Assembly (NCBI GenBank): GCA_028023455.1 | Contig: JAQFVV010006451.1 | Coordinates: 1,349,501 to 1,413,500, forward strand | Source of the DNA: Epiperipatus broadwayi | Lineage: Eukaryota > Onychophora > Udeonychophora > Euonychophora > Peripatidae | Length of the DNA stretch: 64,000 nucleotides | Direction of reading: 5' to 3' | Part shown: positions 57,814 to 64,000 of the stretch, one piece after another | Layout of the letters: each line of letters begins with the position of its first letter | Position numbering within the stretch: the first letter of the stretch is position 1 | The notes under the pieces: model-generated | Told to the model about the DNA's origin: nothing | Seen by the model: only the letters and a program-made list of their open reading frames with translations | Databases searched by the model: none | Translations under genes and position numbers: made by a program

Positions 57814-58499
57814 AATATAAAGTTTTCTTTTTCTGCAAACTCCACAAGTCTATGTCCTCTCTCATTTCTATTACCATAACCAAAATTACCTACAGCAATT
57901 TCATCTTTCATTTGTCTACCAATTCTAGCATTAAAGTCTCCCATAACAATTTTAAAATGTTGTTTACTCTGATCAAAAGCCTTTTGTACATCCATATAAA
58001 AATCTTCTACTACTTCATCACTATGAGAACTTGTTGGGGCATAAACCTGAATTATCTGCATTTGGTATCTGCTATTAAGTTGTATAACTAATCTTGCCAC
58101 TCTGTCCGATACACCATCAATCTCCACAATATTGTTCTTCCACTTTTTATTTATAATGAATCCTACTCCACTTGTATTTCCAATCAGTGTGCCTTTATAA
58201 TAGAGTATATGTCCACTTTTTAAATCAATTGTTTCTTCTCCTTTTCTTCTAACTTCACAAAGTCCAATAATGTCCCATTTAATATAAAACAGTTCTTTTT
58301 CTAATTCTTGCAATCTTCTTTCACTTGAAAGTGATCTGCAGTTGTAAGTACCTAAATAAAAAGTTGTCATCAAATGGCAGCCTGGGTCCACAATCAGGAG
58401 ATTCTTAGCACCCTCCACCTTCGCCCACCAACCGCTGCCTTGGTTGGTGACTTTACAGCCTCCTGGGAATAAGGGCCATGCTTTATTTGTGTCTGTCAT
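57810..58499 (-). CDS. RTE-type LINE ORF, endonuclease N-terminal part
   Basis: 229 residues forming the first two thirds of the APE-type endonuclease that nicks target DNA for target-primed reverse transcription. Motifs: NCRSL (53-57) with the metal-site Asn, GLCEVRR (79-85) with the catalytic Glu82, GVGFIINKKW (111-120), QVYAPTS (151-157) and MGDFNARIG (186-194) with Asp188 and Asn190. The terminal SDH motif is missing here and is found in the next frame, so this product alone cannot be active. The first 46 residues lie in a G+C-richer stretch (58361-58500) and are poorly conserved in type. The start at 58499 is the first Met of the frame. Proteins of this family are often annotated in animal genomes as craniofacial development protein 2-like, which is a naming artefact. 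Clade assignment to RTE rests on motif style and the TGATGA-type 3' end. Confidence 0.9.
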   Translation of the reverse strand: MTDTNKAWPLFPGGCKVTNQGSGWWAKVEGAKNLLIVDPGCHLMTTFYLGTYNCRSLSSERRLQELEKELFYIKWDIIGLCEVRRKGEETIDLKSGHILYYKGTLIGNTSGVGFIINKKWKNNIVEIDGVSDRVARLVIQLNSRYQMQIIQVYAPTSSHSDEVVEDFYMDVQKAFDQSKQHFKIVMGDFNARIGRQMKDEIAVGNFGYGNRNERGHRLVEFAEKENFIL

Positions 58500-58690
58500 A
58501 ATTGTATATATGTATTGGAAAAATATTTATCATTTACACAAACATTCATTCTGCCTTATCAGGCACTGAGAAGAAAGACCATGGTGTTTTTTGATCTTAA
58601 ACTCAGAGGTAAAAAGCCAATAAACTCACCATGCTGGCTAATGCATGTTGGTGAGCAGCCCATCCATGTTCATATACTATATGAATAATC

Positions 58691-61600
58691 ACATAGTAAT
58701 AACAGCTGCAACGACAAGAACGTATGGTCTCTATGTATTTATTGTTTTATATTTATAAAACTTGGGGTTAATAATACAAATCATTAAAAATGAGATGTTA
58801 TCCTTGACCTATCATATGAAGATCTAATTTCAGAATGATTTAACCACATTTATCACACTCTATTTTCAGAAACATTAATAAATGTTCATTTAAATATCAT
58901 CAAAACTTAAGCAATAAGTGGTTTTGTATTTTCATTAAGATTTATTGATGATGTAGTTTATATTTAGCTTGTGGAAGGAATACTTTATTTATATTTTATT
59001 TGCAAAAATAAAAACAATAATAGCTGATAGTGCCTAAATACTGTACTATATATTCACTGAGATCTTCAGAAAATTTCCAATGACAGTTTTAGACATAATC
59101 AGTCGGTAAATAGTAATAGATCAAATGCTGTATATTTATTACTAAAGCATACAAATTTGTCTGAAACATGATTATGAAGTATTGTGCATCCAGAACGTGC
59201 CCATGGGATCAGATGTTGATGAGCTAAGAAGAACACCTATTACAAAACTTTACAAAAAATTAGGTTAGATGATGATAAAACCAAAGTCTACATCAAGGAT
59301 TATGTTCTCTAATGTTATTTTCAGCCAATGGAAAGAAATTGTGAACTCATCTAAAGTTTGTCCTCAGTAATGGATTCGTCTGAATCATAGAGCTTTATTA
59401 AAAATTGAGATCAGAATACAATCTAACTAATCAACAAACGACCAATAAAATAAACAAAAAAGTCAATAGCACAAACAAGACAATCAAGTAATTATGTCAG
59501 TAAATATCATATTGTTCCCAAGAAAATAAAGGTATTAACTGTAAATGCTGATGTCAATTTGATAAAAGGCAATAAAATTACTAAATTATATTGAGAATAG
59601 TAATTTACCAGTCAATAATTATTTTGAGAGTAATATGCATTGTATATTATTTGATAAATGCAGTCAACCATGCTTGAACTTTTAAACAGAAAGCTGCTAG
59701 AGGCAACTGTATGAGACATCTGATGTGGGAAGCTTATGTGACTGATATTGTTAGATTTTATCAGAGTGTATTATGGCTTTCCTCTTATTTAAATGGCTAT
59801 TTCACTATCTATGGCAAACTCATCACCCTTAGTGGGTTGTGAAGTTAAATACTGTATAAATATATAAACTGGTTCAATAAATGTTATAATGTTACATTTA
59901 AGTTATTTATTAAATAGAAAACATTTTCCAGTTGCTCATCATTAATATACAAAACAAATTTTATAATTAATATTATTTTATTTTAAAAATAATATGAAAC
60001 TATATTTTACAAAAAAATTTCAGATGCTATGATAGAAAAAAATATCTCTGAAAGCATAATTTATCAAGGTAAATGGAAGAAAAGAAATGTTTTTCACTGT
60101 AATCAGATTTTTTAGCTTTGTCAACTAATCCATCTCTTTTTAAACTTTTGTTTAGTGTATTATTTTTCAGAAGATATTTTGGACATTAAAATAGCATTGT
60201 ACTCCTTAAATATTTTATTCATTATTTTGAATCTTTTTATAACCTTTGATTACAATGTACAGTTTTATTTTGCAGTGGAAATCATTTTAAAATTATTAGG
60301 TAAAGATAAATCTGAAGGTGTCAACATTAAATGGACTTTTATGAAATTAGAATATCTAATTTGCATAACAAAGAACTCAGTCTTACAATATTTCTAATTG
60401 GTAGATTGTATAGCCTGAAGCCAAATAATATAAAAATTGTGTTTGAAAAAAAAATTATAATTTTCAGTAAAGGTTATTTATGCAATATTTTTGTTAAATA
60501 TTTATTTTAAACCAAAAATCCACATGTCAACAGTTTGGATTTTATTTGAAAACATTTATTTTTCAAAAGATAAATTGTGAAAAAGGTATTATAGAAAAGT
60601 GAAAGCAGTTTCTACAGTCTAACAAGAATAGCATTTTGTCAATATTGATTATATATATTCTAATCTTGCCATTGTGCATCTCACTTCTGGGCAATATAAT
60701 ATAAAATAAAATGGGTTAGCTCAGTTACTGATTACATTTGATTAAATGCAAATAATTAATAAATAAAATATTCTGTATTAATATTAAAAGTTCCACTAGC
60801 TCAAATTCAAAATAAGAATAAGGTTTATAAAATGAATTAAATAAGTATTTAATTTTATCATGAGACTTAGAAGTGAAAATACAGGTGACAAGAAAGATTA
60901 CATTGAGCCAATATCCCACAGGATACTATCTCAATGTCATAAGAACACTACCCCCCTATTACTATCTTAAATAATAAACTTACAGCATTCTTACAACTTT
61001 AATAAATCCTACTCATTAAGATTAAACTAATAATTAAATCCTAATCTTTTATCTACTATAATTTAACTCAATAAATTCTCAGGTTCATAAAACTATTCTA
61101 GGTTAATTAAATCACTGTAGTAAAACATGATAAACGATTTTTATGTCATACTCTACTACACTTAAACTAATAATAACAAATAATAATAATAATCTTCATT
61201 GTATGAACTAATTCTGTATATCTTTTTCTTCACTATAATTTCATTACTATAATAAAATAATAAAATACCACAATATAATTTTTTATCTTCATATAAGAAC
61301 GTAATAAATATGTGTGGTAGCGCTTATAATCTGACAAATATATGTGTGGCAACAGATAGCATATAATCTGATGTACCATTATGATAACTAATTTATGACC
61401 ATAAGATAATGTAAATGTGATTTCTTAATAAATAAACTCCAAAAAATATTCAAATTCTTAAAATAATTCTTTATTTATCTTTGTGCAAAATTATATGTTT
61501 GTTTCTATTATCCTGGATGTATCATGCATTTGAACGAAAAAGAAACAGTCTTAACACACAAATTTTGAAACAAATTTTAACAAAGTTTTATTATAACAAT

Positions 61601-64000
61601 AAAAAAAATAATTTATTTACAGTATTTACAAAGGATATCCTCAATTTACACCGTTCTACATTTTATATTACTTAGTTATTAAAACAATCTAGGATTTATT
61701 TAAGTCTTCATTCTGACTTAAAATAATAATAAAACAATACAATTTTATTTATTTTTTGTGATCAACCTAATTTTAATATATCATATCTTGAAATATTATT
61801 TTACTAGGCTTCCTTTTAAGAACATCCATTGAAACATAGTACGGAAAAACAAAATAAGAATACTAATCGAGAGTATGAATCTTTTTAAAATAAAACAATT
61901 CCAATTTTCAATGTTAAAAAATATCATATCTAAATATATACTGATAATTTATTATTAGATTGTGTGTATATCGTTGTTCAATACACTATAATTATAAAAT
62001 ATAATACATCCCATTTATTATTACTCTAATACTATATAGTTGTAATCACTGATATATTCCCTATTATTTAATAAATATAAAATTGTACCTATGCTTATTG
62101 TTTTATATCGTTTTACTTTATCAACATTGTATTTTAAAAATATGCAATACTCATTTAAAAATGGAATAAAATATTTAAAAGTTATTTAATATTTCAAAAG
62201 GAACTTTGCTTTACATATTTACTTCTGGAATTTATTTTATTTTCCAAAATAAATCTAACACATATTTTATTATTCTTTTTCCTTTTGGATCCATTTGATT
62301 TACAATCCCAATTTGCACAAACTACACTTCTTCTTACAAGTAAATGAACTTATCTCATTCAAAATGATAGCATATCTTAAACTCTAAATTATCTATTATT
62401 TATTTTAAAATATACCATACTGTAAGCTGTACTTACATTGGAAATCTAGATAGATGAGTAGGCAAAAGCAAAACTAGAGTATAACTTATAGTACATATCA
62501 AAGAAAAATACCATGGCACAGAGTATCTATAAGAAATATAGGCATGACCTTTTTTGTCTAATGCCCTCCAATATTATCAGTGATGTTAAAGCTATTCCTT
62601 CAGCTTTATTAAAACATCAATACTTAAAGAAAAATAGACACTGTCCAAAATAAATATATCAGTCACAGGGCATTGTTAATTGTACTGTATATCCACTAAG
62701 ATTATAAAATACTATTTATATTCCCTTATTACATCCTACCTTAATATTATCTCTTGGGTTCATGTTCATAATACTACAGCCAAGTCACTACCTTATCATC
62801 ATTTCCTGAAAGATTTATCAAATCTTACATTGACAAAAACTAACTTGCATATTCAAAATAATAAATAAAATTCAATTCTAATTAGAGTGATCTTACTAAC
62901 CCACAAGAAAAGTGTGTTTTACTTTCTTATCCTATATTCTAAACACATACAAACTTGTCATATGAATCCTTGGAACATCCAATAATATGAAAGTTTTTAA
63001 AAGAACCACATAATATTCATTATCATGTTGTGTTATATTACTAGTATAAAATTATAGTATGCATATTCCCAAAATAAATCCTAATCTCATAATTTTAAAG
63101 TGTTGTATAAATGCATTTGCATATAATTTTAACATTTAAACTTCCACACATTATAATTCATAGGCAATCTGCAAAAAAGAAAACAAAAATATACATCATA
63201 AAATATATCAATATTCATTAACTATTACCAAGTGATATTGACTTATCATCATTTTGCAGTCTTCAGTTTTCCATCAATTAGATACAATATTGCATACATA
63301 AAGAATACTTCCATACCTTTATTTAATATGTTCCTATTTAAATTATTAAATTATTCTACTATAAGTTTCTAATATTATCAATAAATCAATATTCATGTTC
63401 CTACACTTATAAACCAAAATAACTACATTTTAAAAAAATTAATAAATGAGTCAAAAGTATATTTACTTAATCTTCAGCTGAAACAATATTTTCTTTATAG
63501 AGTTCAAAATACTTTTATTTTCTCAAGAGTTCTTTTTTTTAAAATGTTCTCTACAAGAGCAATTCTACAACCTCCCCCATTGCTAATAATGATGAATAAG
63601 ACAAAATGTTTCCGGCAGCGGTGTGTACTCCTTCCAGTATTAAAATCTCAGTTTTTTTTTTTAAAAAATGAATAAATAAAAAAAATATGGCATCTTTTAA
63701 AATCTTGAAAAATTAAATAAAATAATAATAAATCTGTCCTGGAATAGTGTATAGAATAATAATTTATGTTTCTATTGTCCAGAAATGATGATTATTAAAA
63801 CCATAATAAAATCATAACTTTCAAAATAATCCTTTGAAGTTACTATCCTAGAATATTCTATGTTAGCCTGGTGATGCATCATTTTCCATTTGGCTTAGCT
63901 TGAACTATCCGGATAAATTATTTGTGCAATATTAAATATTTCCATAATTCCATATTTTATTTACTCATGTATTCCTTTTCTCTGTAGGTTTCTTCTTTAA
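58691..64000. other. A+T-rich spacer, no supported feature
   Basis: Open frames of 60-80 codons (60155-60397, 60725-60919, 61481-61675, 62680-62868) have low-complexity A+T-driven composition and no motif. CAGCTGAAACAATATT near 63476 repeats a string at 35699. No RNA gene or mobile element was recognised. Confidence 0.5.

Larger units (their letters stand above)
55544..58690 (-). mobile_element. RTE-type LINE, nearly complete
   Basis: It comprises the two overlapping ORF parts, a very short 3' region ending TGATGATATATA, and a 5' leader of unclear length (to about 58690, where the G+C content drops). No poly-A tail; short tandem repeats at the 3' end are normal for RTE elements. Confidence 0.85.

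Overview
The window is metazoan nuclear DNA, roughly 70 percent A+T, with no host gene that I can support. It is a repeat landscape: retrotransposons with spliceosomal-eukaryote style coding (APE endonuclease RT elements, a Penelope-like element, a decayed Ty3/Gypsy element), tRNA-derived SINEs, a tandem array, foldback repeats and many (TA)n and GATA microsatellites. The combination of an RTE-type LINE, a GIY-YIG Penelope-like element and small hammerhead-bearing repeats points to an invertebrate animal, but the phylum cannot be fixed from this sequence.

Layout: 0-4.5 kb holds an unidentified coding relic, a LINE 3' end and dispersed repeats. 4.5-8.8 kb is a tandem array of about 414-bp units, eight in one orientation and then three in the other. 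11-20.8 kb has foldback repeats, a SINE, a Penelope-like relic and a 445-bp tandem duplication. 22.45-25.3 kb is a decayed Ty3/Gypsy element on the minus strand. 27.1-30.9 kb is a Penelope-like element with a long open RT plus GIY-YIG ORF, an inverted partial copy of itself, and RTE fragments on both sides. 31.7-37.1 kb has microsatellites, two hairpin-type repeats and a 2.2-kb candidate solo LTR. 38-41.4 kb is a decayed LINE. 43.8-51.4 kb has three SINEs, a 120-bp-arm palindrome, a 1.06-kb element with terminal inverted repeats and another foldback. 55.5-58.7 kb is a nearly intact RTE-type LINE on the minus strand. The last 5 kb is featureless.

Main result: the tandem array and the dispersed foldback family carry type I hammerhead self-cleaving ribozyme motifs (core CUGANGA plus GAAA, stem I, short stem II, self-complementary stem III, cleavage after C). 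By architecture these are metazoan retrozymes: small non-autonomous repeats processed by ribozymes, thought to be mobilised by Penelope-like enzymes, and a Penelope-like element lies in the same window. The Penelope-like ends carry a related motif in which the usual C3-G8 core pair appears to be replaced by U3-A8. The same change recurs at three separate loci. All ribozyme calls come from reading and hand-folding the sequence; none has been tested.
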